DNA of 64,000 bases from PNNG01 sp046291695 (GTDB lineage Bacteria; Bacteroidota; Bacteroidia; UBA7662). Where the stretch lies: assembly GCA_046291695.1 (NCBI GenBank), contig JBKBSO010000002.1, positions 1 to 64,000 on the forward strand. Reading direction: 5' to 3'. Positions 25,500 to 35,244 of this stretch are shown here, piece after piece. Within the stretch, counting starts at the first letter, position 1. Each line of letters opens with the position of its first letter. Below the pieces are notes generated by a model. That model saw only the letters and a program-made list of their open reading frames with translations, was not told the origin of the DNA and ran no database searches. Position numbers and translations under genes: made by a program.

Positions 25500-28400
25500 A
25501 TGATGAACGACAACCAATCTTTCAAAGAATTCAAGCCCAGCAGTTGGGCCATCGATAACCGGGTCACCATATTTATCCTGACCGCAATCATTACCCTGGC
25601 TGGTTTTTCGGTGTACAACAGCATACCCAAGGAGCAATTTCCTGAAATAGTTATTCCAACGGTATATGTAAGCACGGTGTATCCCGGCACTTCGCCAGCC
25701 GACATGGAAAATCTGGTAACCAAGCCTATAGAAAAAGAGATAAAGGGCATTTCGGGCATCAAAAAACTCAGTTCGAACTCCCTACAGGATTTCTCCAACA
25801 TCATAGTAGAGTTTGATACCGAGGTTGACGTGGCCATTGCGAAGCAAAAGGTAAAAGATGCTGTTGACAAAGCGCGTTCTGAACTGCCCAACGACCTGCC
25901 CCAGGAACCCACGGTACTCGAAATTGATCTGTCGGAAATACCCATCATGAACATCAATCTTTCGGGGCAAATTGAGTTATCGCGTCTGAAAGACTATGCT
26001 GAAGACCTGAAAGACCTCATTGAAGAGGTACGTTCGGTAAACCGGGTTGATATAGTGGGTGCCCTCGAGCGTGAGATTCAGGTAGATGTTGACATGTACA
26101 AGATGCAAATTGCTCAAATCACCATGGATGATATTGAGCGCGCCATCAAGTTCGAAAACATGACCATCTCAGGAGGCAACATCAATACCGGCGAAATGAA
26201 ACGGGCCATACGTGTGGTGGGCGAATTCCAAGATGTGGAAGAGCTAAATACCATCATTGTAACCGGTATGCGTGGCGCAACCGTGTACCTCAAAGACATC
26301 GCCAACATTACCGATGGCTTTAAAGAGATGGAATCCTTCGCCCGATTGAATGGCGAAAACGTCATCACGCTAAACGTCATTAAGCGGTCTGGTGAAAACC
26401 TGATATCCACGGCCGACGATATCCGGGCCCTTATTACCGAGCGTAAAGAAAAATTGCCAGACAATTTGAAAATCACCATCACGGGCGATCAGAGCAATTT
26501 TACCCGGACAACGGTACACGACCTCACCAACACCATCATCATTGGTTTTATCTTGGTAACCCTGGTGCTCATGTTCTTTATGGGAACCACAAACGCCATG
26601 TTCGTGGGGCTTTCTGTACCCCTTTCGAGCTTCCTGGCCTTTATGTTTATGCCAAGCATTGACTTTACCATGAACATGATCGTTTTGTTTTCGTTACTCA
26701 TGGCCTTGGGCGTGGTGGTAGACGATGCCATTGTAGTTGTTGAAAACATCCACCGGTTGTACGCCAACGGACGCCGAAAAATTGACCAGGCAGCCAAGAT
26801 GGCAGCAGGTGAAATTTTCTTACCGGTATTGGCGGGCACCCTCACTACCATTGCTCCTTTCTTACCTCTTGCGTTTTGGAGTGGGGTCGTAGGTAAATTC
26901 ATGTATTTTTTACCAGTAACCCTTATCCTAACCTTATCTGCCTCGCTTTTTGTAGCCTACATCATTAACCCGGTATTTGCCGTACAATTTATGCGGCCTG
27001 AGCATAGTAATGAAGGCGAACTGGCCCTCCGCAGGAAGAAGCGCTCGCTGCAATTTGTGTCCTTGGCCTTTGCTGCAGGAGCTACTATCGCGTATTTGTT
27101 GGGCTCGGCAGGCCTGGGTAATTTCTTGATTTTTGTCGTAGGTATCCTCTGGCTGAACCGCTATGTGCTTACCCCCACCATCATCCGCTTCCAGGAAAAA
27201 CGCTGGCCTAAGGTGCAAATGGCCTATGAAAGGCTGCTGCGGAAGGCCTTGAGTGGCTACAACCCTGCACTCCTCCTCAGCGGTACTTTTGTTTTGTTTA
27301 TTGGTACGCTGGTGCTCACTTATTTTGCCGCGCAAAGCGGACGACTAAAAGTCGACTTTTTCCCGCAAGGCGACCCCAACTTTGTGTATGTGTACATCAG
27401 CACTCCGGTGGGTAGCGACCAAACCTATACTGATTCCATTACCCGTATTGTGGAGGAAAGGGTGGGAAGCGTGATTGGCGATGACAATCCGCTGGTAGAA
27501 TCGGTCATTGCCAATGTAACCATTGGTGCAGGCGACCTAATGGCCGGCGATCGTGCAGCTGCCCCTAATAAGGGCAAGGTAACTGTGGCCTTTGTTGAAT
27601 TTGCCCGACGGTCGGGCCAAAGCACCAAGCCGGTGCTTGACGGCATCCGGGAGTCGGTGAAAGGCATTGCCGGGGTCGAAATTAGTGTCGACAAAGAACA
27701 AAACGGTCCTCCTACCGGAAAACCCATCAATATAGAAGTGAGCGGCGACGATTTTGAAGTGCTGGCTGCTACCTCTAACGCCATAAAGGGCTATCTTGAC
27801 TCTTTAGACATTCCCGGTGTTGAAGAACTCAAGAGCGATTTGGAGATGAGCAAACCAGAGATTGTCATCGTGGTAGATCGGGAGCGTGCCCAACGTGAGG
27901 GCATCAGTACCGCACAAATTGGATCTGAAATCAGGGCAGCGGTATTTGGTAAGGAAGTAAGTAAATTTCGCGATGCCAATGACGAAATTCCCATCCAACT
28001 GCGCTACGATGAGGTGAACCGCAAAGATGTTGACCGTTTGATTAATGCGCGGATTACCTTCAGGGATATGAATGCAGGAGGTGCCATTCGTCAGGTTCCA
28101 CTGAGTTCGGTGGCCAGTATCGACTATACCACCAGCTACGGTTCCATCAAGCGTAAAAACCAAAAGCGCGTTGTAACCATTAGCTCCAATGTGTTGAGCG
28201 GCTACACAGGCAATCAGGTGGTGGCCGAAATTCAAAAGGCACTACGCAATTTTGATGTACCAGAAGGATATAGCATTGCCATGACTGGCGAGCAAGAAGA
28301 GCAAGCCGAATCGGGCCGATTCCTTTCCAATGCTTTGCTCATCAGCATTGGGTTGATTTTTATGATTCTGGTCATTCAATTCAATTCGATCAACAAAACA

Positions 28401-28913
28401 TTAATCATTCTGAGTGAAATTGTTTTGAGCATCATCGGCGTGTTGCTCGGCTTTATCATTACGGGCATGAATATGTCGGTAATTATGTCGGGAATTGGCA
28501 TTGTAGCCCTCGCCGGAATTGTGGTTAAAAACGGCATCTTGATTGTAGAATACATCGATTCGATGCTTAAAAAGCCCGGTACCAGTTTGAAGGAAGCAAT
28601 TATCCAAGGTGGTAAAATACGTATGACGCCTGTGATGTTAACCGCCTTTTCAACCATCCTGGGGCTCATTCCGTTGGCCATTGGGCTCAATATCGACTTT
28701 GGGAAATTGTTCACTGAATTAAATCCCAACATTTTTTTTGGAGGAGATAGCGTTACTTTCTTTGGTCCTTTGAGTTGGACCATTATCTTTGGGCTTGCAT
28801 TTGCAACATTCCTAACGCTTGTACTTGTGCCGGTTATGTATTACGTTACCTACCGGAATCAAATCCGAAGAAAATTTTTAATTCGGAAACTAAAGCGTAT
28901 GGCTTTGCGTTAA
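25500..28913 (+). CDS. RND efflux permease (AcrB/HAE1-like)
   Basis: The proton-driven inner-membrane pump. The 1137-residue protein shows the duplicated RND layout: TM1 (VTIFILTAIITLAGFSVY), a periplasmic porter domain, TM2-6 with GVVVDDAIVVVEN (Asp 408 and Asp 409, the proton relay), a second porter domain and TM8-12 with the relay Lys at about 1010 (LAGIVVKNGILIVEYID). It is longer than Gram-negative HAE1 pumps because of an extra hydrophobic insert around residues 510-560 (FVSLAFAAGATIAYLLGSAG and the next segment), between the two halves. Substrate unknown; neighbours give no clue to drugs or lipids. Confidence 0.95.
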   Translation: MMNDNQSFKEFKPSSWAIDNRVTIFILTAIITLAGFSVYNSIPKEQFPEIVIPTVYVSTVYPGTSPADMENLVTKPIEKEIKGISGIKKLSSNSLQDFSNIIVEFDTEVDVAIAKQKVKDAVDKARSELPNDLPQEPTVLEIDLSEIPIMNINLSGQIELSRLKDYAEDLKDLIEEVRSVNRVDIVGALEREIQVDVDMYKMQIAQITMDDIERAIKFENMTISGGNINTGEMKRAIRVVGEFQDVEELNTIIVTGMRGATVYLKDIANITDGFKEMESFARLNGENVITLNVIKRSGENLISTADDIRALITERKEKLPDNLKITITGDQSNFTRTTVHDLTNTIIIGFILVTLVLMFFMGTTNAMFVGLSVPLSSFLAFMFMPSIDFTMNMIVLFSLLMALGVVVDDAIVVVENIHRLYANGRRKIDQAAKMAAGEIFLPVLAGTLTTIAPFLPLAFWSGVVGKFMYFLPVTLILTLSASLFVAYIINPVFAVQFMRPEHSNEGELALRRKKRSLQFVSLAFAAGATIAYLLGSAGLGNFLIFVVGILWLNRYVLTPTIIRFQEKRWPKVQMAYERLLRKALSGYNPALLLSGTFVLFIGTLVLTYFAAQSGRLKVDFFPQGDPNFVYVYISTPVGSDQTYTDSITRIVEERVGSVIGDDNPLVESVIANVTIGAGDLMAGDRAAAPNKGKVTVAFVEFARRSGQSTKPVLDGIRESVKGIAGVEISVDKEQNGPPTGKPINIEVSGDDFEVLAATSNAIKGYLDSLDIPGVEELKSDLEMSKPEIVIVVDRERAQREGISTAQIGSEIRAAVFGKEVSKFRDANDEIPIQLRYDEVNRKDVDRLINARITFRDMNAGGAIRQVPLSSVASIDYTTSYGSIKRKNQKRVVTISSNVLSGYTGNQVVAEIQKALRNFDVPEGYSIAMTGEQEEQAESGRFLSNALLISIGLIFMILVIQFNSINKTLIILSEIVLSIIGVLLGFIITGMNMSVIMSGIGIVALAGIVVKNGILIVEYIDSMLKKPGTSLKEAIIQGGKIRMTPVMLTAFSTILGLIPLAIGLNIDFGKLFTELNPNIFFGGDSVTFFGPLSWTIIFGLAFATFLTLVLVPVMYYVTYRNQIRRKFLIRKLKRMALR

Positions 28914-28968
28914 AGAACCAAGATATACCAGCGCAAGTTGGTAGTTTTTCATAGGTTTAGTTTGGTTG

Positions 28969-29003
28969 ACCCCTGGATTGTGAAATCCGGGGGTTGTTTT
29001 TTT
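28969..29003 (+). terminator. Intrinsic terminator after the RND operon
   Basis: An 11-bp stem (ACCCCTGGATT with AATCCGGGGGT, one G-U pair) closes a GTGA loop and is followed by TGTTTTTTT. Confidence 0.88.
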
Positions 29004-29254
29004 GAGGGCATTCTGTGTGTCCTGCTTCTAGCCGGATAGCTATAAGAGACACTGTGTTTATTTTTTTGTTTAGACCTGTAAATTTCGCGGATTACAACCT
29101 TAGGGCCTTTGAACAGCCATTTTTGGGAGTGCAAATGGCCGCGATGGCTGGCCATGAAGCAACCAAGCCTTGTGGCCTGCGCTGCAAAAGCAGCTTGTCC
29201 GGAGGGCGCTGAGCGGAAACCTTCGGCTTACTGACAAAGATTCGGATAACAGAT
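29004..29254. other. Gap between RND operon and MORN gene; no gene seen
   Basis: Together with the terminator this makes a 341-bp stretch between convergent genes. I see only short inverted repeats (GCCATTT/AAATGGC near 29116-29139 and GCTGCAAAAGCAGC near 29180) and no supported reading frame. Confidence 0.6.
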
Positions 29255-30163
29255 TTAATTTTTTTCCTTTTGAATGAATCTGTCCATTGACCACATTCCT
29301 TCGTATTGCAAGGTTCCATCGGGATAATACACACTACCAAAGCCATGGCGGTAGTTGTCAAGCCATTCACCTTGATAATAAGACTTGTCCTTCCAATAAT
29401 AGGTGCCTACGCCAGTTCGCATACCTTCCTTAAAAAAACCTTCGTACAATTCACCATCTTTCCAGCGGTACCATCCTTGACCATGCCGAAGGTTATGCTG
29501 CCAATACCCTTTGTAAATACCTCCGGTTGACCATAATCCTACACCAAAGCCATGAGCTAAACCGTTATGTTTTTCGCCAACGTAATAAACAACTTGGCCA
29601 TTTTGCTCGATCTCGAGAATATTTAAGTTGATTTTGTGTATAGAATCCAATTCGCTGAGTTGACTATACAGGAGTAACAAATTCTTTTTGAATCCAATTA
29701 CTGAATCGCTAAGCAGCTGAACCATACCTATACTTGAATCATTTTGAGCATAGATTTTGTTGTACTCAGCCTGAAGTTTATGGTGATTTTGTATTAAAGC
29801 GTTTAGCTGATTCCGTTGTGTAGTACGCCAACTAGTAACCTGAGCAGCTTGGGAAAGGCGTTCCTTTTCGAGGTCAGGAAACAAAGCACTCAAACGTGCA
29901 TGCTGCAATACAATTGAATCGCCCTTATTCAGCGTCACTGTTTGAATAAGCTGCTCAATAAAGTGCTCATCGGCAGCGGATTTATGAAAATAGTACTCTA
30001 AGATCTTGGTCAAACTATCTTGCTGATGTCGCGCAAGCAATTTGTCGCTATTCATGCGTTGTAATGACTTTTTGTGAGTATCAATTTGCACCATTGATGC
30101 AAGCAATCCAATGAGCATTAACGTAAAAATAAATCCAACGATATATTGCTTGTGTAGCTTCAT
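29255..30163 (-). CDS. MORN-repeat protein with membrane anchor and coiled coil
   Basis: The 302-residue protein has one N-terminal membrane segment (YIVGFIFTLMLIGLLASMV, residues about 8-26), a long mostly helical region (30-200) likely to be a coiled coil, and four to five MORN repeats at the C-terminus (about 208-295) of the type GxxYKGYWQHNLRHGQGWYRW and YYQGEWLDNYRHGFG. MORN repeats usually bind lipids or act as rigid scaffolds. Its start overlaps the DUF2490 stop by one base, so it is the last gene of the TonB receptor-DUF2490-MORN run. Function unknown. Confidence 0.85.
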   Translation of the reverse strand: MKLHKQYIVGFIFTLMLIGLLASMVQIDTHKKSLQRMNSDKLLARHQQDSLTKILEYYFHKSAADEHFIEQLIQTVTLNKGDSIVLQHARLSALFPDLEKERLSQAAQVTSWRTTQRNQLNALIQNHHKLQAEYNKIYAQNDSSIGMVQLLSDSVIGFKKNLLLLYSQLSELDSIHKINLNILEIEQNGQVVYYVGEKHNGLAHGFGVGLWSTGGIYKGYWQHNLRHGQGWYRWKDGELYEGFFKEGMRTGVGTYYWKDKSYYQGEWLDNYRHGFGSVYYPDGTLQYEGMWSMDRFIQKEKN

Positions 30164-30981
30164 CAGTCGAAAAATTTAACAGGTCTTACATCTCTGCCAA
30201 ATAGGTTGGAAAGCTGATCCACCCAAACCCCAAAAAAAATTGCCTGGGTGTTATCATATTCGAAACCACTCGGACGACTTCTAAATCGATTCATGTACCG
30301 CACTTCAAGTCTGACCGCCGGTAAAATGCGATAACCCACAGCCAACTGTACCCGATTTTGCGAAAACATATTGTATACTACTTTTTGACCATAATTCACC
30401 ATTACTTCATTGGACGCATACGTATACCAAACCCCTTTTTGACTGTAGTAATCTTTATTTATTAAATACCGAATCCTGTATCTTATACGATATCGAGTAA
30501 AGGTAAATGCAGCATCTTCATCAAAAGGATTACGATACCTGATTTCATACCAATGCCTGAAAGTATGGGTGATTTTTTCACCCAGATTTTTGTGATGGTG
30601 GACAACCTGAAAGGTTGTTCTGAGTTCTTTATAAGGAAAACGATCAAAATCCTCCTGTTTCCCAAAATACTCCTGTGTATCGAAATACGCCAAAGGCGAC
30701 ACTGAGAAACGAACATTACTGTTAGGCTGATAATGAACCCAAGGCCTGTAACTAAAGCGGTGCCAGCTTTCAAAAATACTGCCTTGATTGAAGCGGTTAT
30801 TGCTTCGATAAATCACATCAAGACCATATCCCCAGCGATTGTCAGTCAATTGGGCTATTTCAAACTTTGTCCAAAATGCCGTGTGAGGAAAAACTACTTT
30901 TTCCTGTGCATTTGTATACCGAAAAGCAAAGAACAGCAACAGTAAATTCAGAATGGAGAATTTCAATCTATACATATTCAA
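30163..30981 (-). CDS. DUF2490 domain protein
   Basis: A 272-residue protein with a signal peptide (LLLLFFAFRYTNAQ). The mature part is rich in aromatic and Arg residues in alternating strands (TAFWTKFEIAQLTDNRWGYGLD, FRHWYEIRYRNPF, RYRIRYRIRYLINK), which is the pattern of a small outer-membrane beta-barrel of the DUF2490 family, ending with VRPVKFFD. It sits 6 bases after the TonB receptor gene. Role unknown. Confidence 0.88.
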   Translation of the reverse strand: MNMYRLKFSILNLLLLFFAFRYTNAQEKVVFPHTAFWTKFEIAQLTDNRWGYGLDVIYRSNNRFNQGSIFESWHRFSYRPWVHYQPNSNVRFSVSPLAYFDTQEYFGKQEDFDRFPYKELRTTFQVVHHHKNLGEKITHTFRHWYEIRYRNPFDEDAAFTFTRYRIRYRIRYLINKDYYSQKGVWYTYASNEVMVNYGQKVVYNMFSQNRVQLAVGYRILPAVRLEVRYMNRFRSRPSGFEYDNTQAIFFGVWVDQLSNLFGRDVRPVKFFD

Positions 30982-30987
30982 AGTTTT

Positions 30988-33900
30988 CTAGAAAATATAC
31001 CGTGCACCGATTTGCATTTGCCAAACGTCGGTAATGGTGGCCGTACGCGCGAATGATTGCTGAGCAATGGTGTTACCTACAGGATTCAGCTGATAGGTAG
31101 GATTTTGATCTTGATCTATGCTGGTAATTGTTAGAGGTGCATCGTTTATGAATGTATAGCCAACACCCCAGTTTCGATTGATTAAATTGGTCAGATTGAT
31201 GACGTCAACACGCAATTGAACTGTGTTTTTTCGTTTTTTAACGTTGAAGTTAATGTCCTGCTGTACTGAAAAATCCAACCTACCCGTCATGGGTAGTTGC
31301 GAACCATGCCGCTGAGCATAATCTCCACGTCTGCTTCTCAAATGACGGTCTTGTTGAATGTAGGCGTTGTAAAGCGCTCTTTGGTCTTCGGCCGACAAGG
31401 TAGTACCATTGAGATTCAGTGGTTCAAAATTCATTTGTGCAATTTCATCTTCAGTATGTACGTACATTAAATCATTACCTGCTACCAAATCGCCATTGGC
31501 ATCACCATTAAGCACATAGGAAAAAACACCCTGATTACTCCAGTCAAAGAACATGGTAACGTTGGTTTTGTATTTGTCTTTCTTGTAAGCTTTACCATAG
31601 CTTAGGCTAGAAATAAATCGATGTCTACGGTCGTCCAAGGAGAATCCAAGTGTCGGGAAATTGCCTCCTGCCACACTGTGAATGTTCTCATAAGAAAGGA
31701 AATGTTGTGTGTTCCCATCTGCAATATTCTTCGCTACGCCATAGTTGTATGCTACCATCGCACTGAAACCTTTATTGAATTCTTTAGCCAATTGAACGGT
31801 AATGTTGTAGGCATAACCCTGGTCGGTATTGGACATAACCGTTGCATTGGTTATGTTGGGATTGATACGGTTAGCACTGTCGGAAAACCCATACAATGGA
31901 CGATTGTCGGGCCCATTCAAATTTGAAGTTGGCGGCCTTAAATTAGATTCATAGAACAACAAGTCATTCACTTGACGGGTATAAATGCCCTCTATCGATC
32001 CTATTATTCCCCAAAAAAGCACCTTTTCAACTCCCAGGTTTGACCGCCAAACTTGCGGGTTTCTGAAGTTAGGATCTATGTATGATAAGTCATAACTATC
32101 GGGTTGACCAGCGTTGCTGGGGGTATGCGCGTTTACATCTGGATCAAATGGAAAATCAGATGTGTTGTCGGCCCTTACCTGACCAAGGGTTAATCCATTA
32201 GAGTTAACCATGTTTGAAATGTTAATGTAGATGGGTCGGCCTGTAAACAAACCTGTTCCTCCCCTGATTTGAAACTTTCGGTCACCAGTTACATCCCAAT
32301 TAAAGCCAACCCTTGGACTCCACATGAATTGAGCGGAAGGCAATTGTCCTGTATTGATATTAAAATCGTCCCCATTTGGGCGTTGAAATACAAGTTGACC
32401 AACATCCTCGTTTTGAATGGCTGTATTGCCATAGGTAGGAACATCTAATCGAACACCTGCCGTAATCTTCAATCTATCTATAGCATAAAGCTCATCTTGC
32501 AAATACACACTATAAGTGGTAGCACGCGTTACTGCGGTTGGCACGCCCCCGCTCGCTAAGCCTGAAAAAGAACGTTGAAAGCGCCTTAATGAAACAGACT
32601 GTCCATTGGCTGCATCATAGAAGTCGTCGAGAGAATTAAAAACATATTGTCCAAAATAAGCCGGCGTAAAGGTGTAAGCGAAATTGAAGCTTTCGATGTT
32701 TACACCTGCGGTTATCGTATGTCCTTTAAAGTAGGCCTTGAAGTTATTTTGAAGCTGGAAAATATCAGAGTTCAACGCCCTGTTTGGTGATAAGATGTCG
32801 GTGCCAAAACTGATGTAATTGCGGCCGTCTCGAAGTATATCTACTGCTGGAAAATCGCCCCCTTCCCAACTTCTAAAATTACGCTGTGCCGTATAACCGA
32901 GGGTAAAATTATTTGTGTATCGGTTGCCGAATTTTGAATTTAACTCAGCAATGCCAGAATAAAAATTATCATTGAGCGTGTAATAGGAGTTTTCAAAGAC
33001 CATTGAAAAAAGATTACTGTGGCGGCCTCCAAATCCAAAAGAAGTAGTAGCAGGTGGTCTTGCAAAAAGTGACTCCATTAAATTGAAGCGAACACTTAAA
33101 GTATGGTCGCTATTCATATTCCAATCAATTTTGGCGAAAAACTTCTTAGAATTGGTTGGCAAAGTAAAATCTTGATAACGCCCAGGGTCATAGCCAAATC
33201 GATCAATAAGTGTTGACCGTACTTGATCTAAATCGTTTCGCTCAACCCGAGTGACGTTTCCTCCACTCACGCCCCCTTCATTTGCTAAAAAAGAGGTAGC
33301 AGGATCAGTTCTGGTCTCCATTTCTCCTGCCAAAAAAATGAATAGTCTGTTCTTGATAATGGGGGCGCCAATTCGAAAACCAGTTTGGTTAACAGAAAAA
33401 TTATCTGTTTGAACCCTAGAATCGATGGCACGGGTACCCACCATGCTTTGATTGCGCAGATTAGAAAAAACCGAACCTTTTACGGTGTTGTCTCCACTAC
33501 GTGTTACAGCGTTAATACCAGCTCCTACGAAGCCCCCCTGTGTAACGTCGTATGGACTTATATTCACTTGTATCTCTTCAATGGCCTCCATGGTTATGGG
33601 GTTGGAATTTGTTGCAGCGCCTGGCAAGCTTCCGCTTATACCAAAAGCATCGGTCAATATGGCGCCGTCTACCGTAAAGTTTATGGCCTTTTGGTCCTGG
33701 CCGGCAAAGGATGTACCGCTGCTTTGCGGTGTAAGACGTGAGAAGTCCTGTATGCTCCTTGAAATGGTGGGCATTGTCTCAATGGCCTCCATCCCAATAT
33801 TTGTAGCAGCACCAGATTTATCTTCACTGATTAAACTACCTGTCCGTGCACTCACTTCAACGGCTTGGAGTTCTACACCAACACTCAGGGTAACATTAAG

Positions 33901-34224
33901 CTCGTATTGTTGCCCTAGTCGAAGCTGGATGCCTTTAAAAATCTTTGATTCAAATCCAACAAAACTTACCATAACTTCATACGGTCCACCAATCCTCATG
34001 CCTTGAAAATCAAATCGACCATCAATACGCGTAATACTATTATACTTTGTTCCCGAAGGCATATGGGTTGCAATCACATGAGCACCCGGTAAGGCTTCGC
34101 CTGTGTCGTCCTCAACTTTTCCGGTCATGCTCGAACTTGTGGTAGATTGCGCTGAGGCAGCAAACATGGTAACCAGCAACATAAGAAGTGATGCAAAATA
34201 AGATTTCAGTAAAAAATTCAACAT
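30988..34224 (-). CDS. TonB-dependent receptor, Oar-like, with N-terminal carboxypeptidase-regulatory domain
   Basis: An outer membrane transporter or adhesin of about 1078 residues. Signal peptide (MLLVTMFAASAQ), a carboxypeptidase-regulatory-like beta-sandwich (residues about 28-115: SSMTGKVEDDTGEALPGAHVIA), a plug domain (IETMPTISRSIQDFSRLTPQ..., FTVDGAILTDAFG), and a 22-strand barrel that ends in the aromatic residue of MQIGARYIF. The arrangement is that of Oar/CarboxypepD_reg receptors of Bacteroidota. I start at ATG 34224; an upstream in-frame GTG at 34230 is also possible. No SusD partner is present, so it does not look like a glycan-utilisation locus. Ligand unknown. Confidence 0.92.
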   Translation of the reverse strand: MLNFLLKSYFASLLMLLVTMFAASAQSTTSSSMTGKVEDDTGEALPGAHVIATHMPSGTKYNSITRIDGRFDFQGMRIGGPYEVMVSFVGFESKIFKGIQLRLGQQYELNVTLSVGVELQAVEVSARTGSLISEDKSGAATNIGMEAIETMPTISRSIQDFSRLTPQSSGTSFAGQDQKAINFTVDGAILTDAFGISGSLPGAATNSNPITMEAIEEIQVNISPYDVTQGGFVGAGINAVTRSGDNTVKGSVFSNLRNQSMVGTRAIDSRVQTDNFSVNQTGFRIGAPIIKNRLFIFLAGEMETRTDPATSFLANEGGVSGGNVTRVERNDLDQVRSTLIDRFGYDPGRYQDFTLPTNSKKFFAKIDWNMNSDHTLSVRFNLMESLFARPPATTSFGFGGRHSNLFSMVFENSYYTLNDNFYSGIAELNSKFGNRYTNNFTLGYTAQRNFRSWEGGDFPAVDILRDGRNYISFGTDILSPNRALNSDIFQLQNNFKAYFKGHTITAGVNIESFNFAYTFTPAYFGQYVFNSLDDFYDAANGQSVSLRRFQRSFSGLASGGVPTAVTRATTYSVYLQDELYAIDRLKITAGVRLDVPTYGNTAIQNEDVGQLVFQRPNGDDFNINTGQLPSAQFMWSPRVGFNWDVTGDRKFQIRGGTGLFTGRPIYINISNMVNSNGLTLGQVRADNTSDFPFDPDVNAHTPSNAGQPDSYDLSYIDPNFRNPQVWRSNLGVEKVLFWGIIGSIEGIYTRQVNDLLFYESNLRPPTSNLNGPDNRPLYGFSDSANRINPNITNATVMSNTDQGYAYNITVQLAKEFNKGFSAMVAYNYGVAKNIADGNTQHFLSYENIHSVAGGNFPTLGFSLDDRRHRFISSLSYGKAYKKDKYKTNVTMFFDWSNQGVFSYVLNGDANGDLVAGNDLMYVHTEDEIAQMNFEPLNLNGTTLSAEDQRALYNAYIQQDRHLRSRRGDYAQRHGSQLPMTGRLDFSVQQDINFNVKKRKNTVQLRVDVINLTNLINRNWGVGYTFINDAPLTITSIDQDQNPTYQLNPVGNTIAQQSFARTATITDVWQMQIGARYIF

Positions 34225-34464
34225 AATCACAGATTTGGGCTAAATGCCCCCAATTTTATGCCGATTTGATTTATACCGTGTAACAAAGCCAATGGGCGTC
34301 AAAATGCCACAGCTGTTGTTGACAAATTCAACAATTTGTAGAGAAACCCTACGGATTTCATGCTAAATCAAATCGCCCTGCATTAGGTGTGGGTTTAGAC
34401 TTGATCCTAAACAAAGTGATGCTTTAATCCTGCTGAGCTAACAAAAAGAATGCTTGTAAAAGCT

Positions 34465-34472
34465 TACTTTTG
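34465..34472 (+). promoter_or_regulatory. Putative -7 box TACTTTTG in front of rsmA
   Basis: Exact TAnnTTTG match ending 4 bases before the GTG start of rsmA, which predicts an almost leaderless transcript. Confidence 0.5.
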
Positions 34473-34476
34473 AAAC

Positions 34477-35244
34477 GTGAACGGCAAAGTAAGACCCAAG
34501 AAACAGCTGGGGCAACATTTTTTAACCGATGTAAAAACGGCGCAGCGTATTGCCCAAACATTGACCGGCTACGGCGAATACCGAACCGTAATTGAGGTTG
34601 GGCCCGGCACTGGCATGCTTACGCAATTCTTAAAAGAGCAGCCCTTTCAGCTGTTGCTTTCAGAAGTCGATCAGGAATCGATTGATTACCTAATTCGGGA
34701 AAAGGGTTTCGACAGCACCGATTTTATTGGCGATTTTTTAAAAATCGACCCGGCCTACCTGAGTAAAGAATCGGTGGCGGTAACCGGCAATTTCCCTTAT
34801 AACATCAGCACCCAGATTGTGTTTAAGGTAATTGAGCACCGCGAACGGATTCCCGAAATGACCGGCATGTTTCAGAAGGAAGTTGCCCAGCGCATTTGCG
34901 CGTCGCACGGCAACAAGGTGTATGGCATCATCAGCGTACTTACTCAGGCCTTTTACCATGCCGAATATTTATTTACGGTAAACGAAGGGGTGTTTAACCC
35001 ACCGCCAAAAGTAAAGTCAGGCGTCATTCGGTTACAACGATTACCTACAAAACTGGGCTGCGATCCTCAGGCCCTGTTCAGGGTAGTAAAAACAGCCTTC
35101 AATCAACGGCGAAAAATGTTGGGAAACGCTTTAAAACCGGTTCTCCCCGAAGGCTATACCGACCCATTAAACATACTGCAGAAGCGCGCCGAACAACTAT
35201 CGGTAGCTGATTTTGTTGCCTTAACCAATTCCATTTATGGCTAA
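34477..35244 (+). CDS. rsmA: 16S rRNA dimethyladenosine transferase RsmA (KsgA)
   Basis: Methylates two adjacent adenines near the 3' end of 16S rRNA with SAM and acts in 30S assembly. The 255-residue protein opens with KKQLGQHFLTD, has the SAM site IEVGPGTGMLTQFL near residue 39, GDFLKID and the catalytic NFPYNIS (NLPY-type) near 104, then the typical FNPPPKVKSGVIRL and FNQRRKML. It starts with GTG at 34477. The next gene overlaps it by 8 bases. Confidence 0.97.
   Translation: MNGKVRPKKQLGQHFLTDVKTAQRIAQTLTGYGEYRTVIEVGPGTGMLTQFLKEQPFQLLLSEVDQESIDYLIREKGFDSTDFIGDFLKIDPAYLSKESVAVTGNFPYNISTQIVFKVIEHRERIPEMTGMFQKEVAQRICASHGNKVYGIISVLTQAFYHAEYLFTVNEGVFNPPPKVKSGVIRLQRLPTKLGCDPQALFRVVKTAFNQRRKMLGNALKPVLPEGYTDPLNILQKRAEQLSVADFVALTNSIYG

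Noticed and set aside
30988..34224. Sus-type polysaccharide utilisation locus
   Set aside because: The TonB receptor is Oar-like, there is no SusD lipoprotein, and no glycoside hydrolase gene is near.
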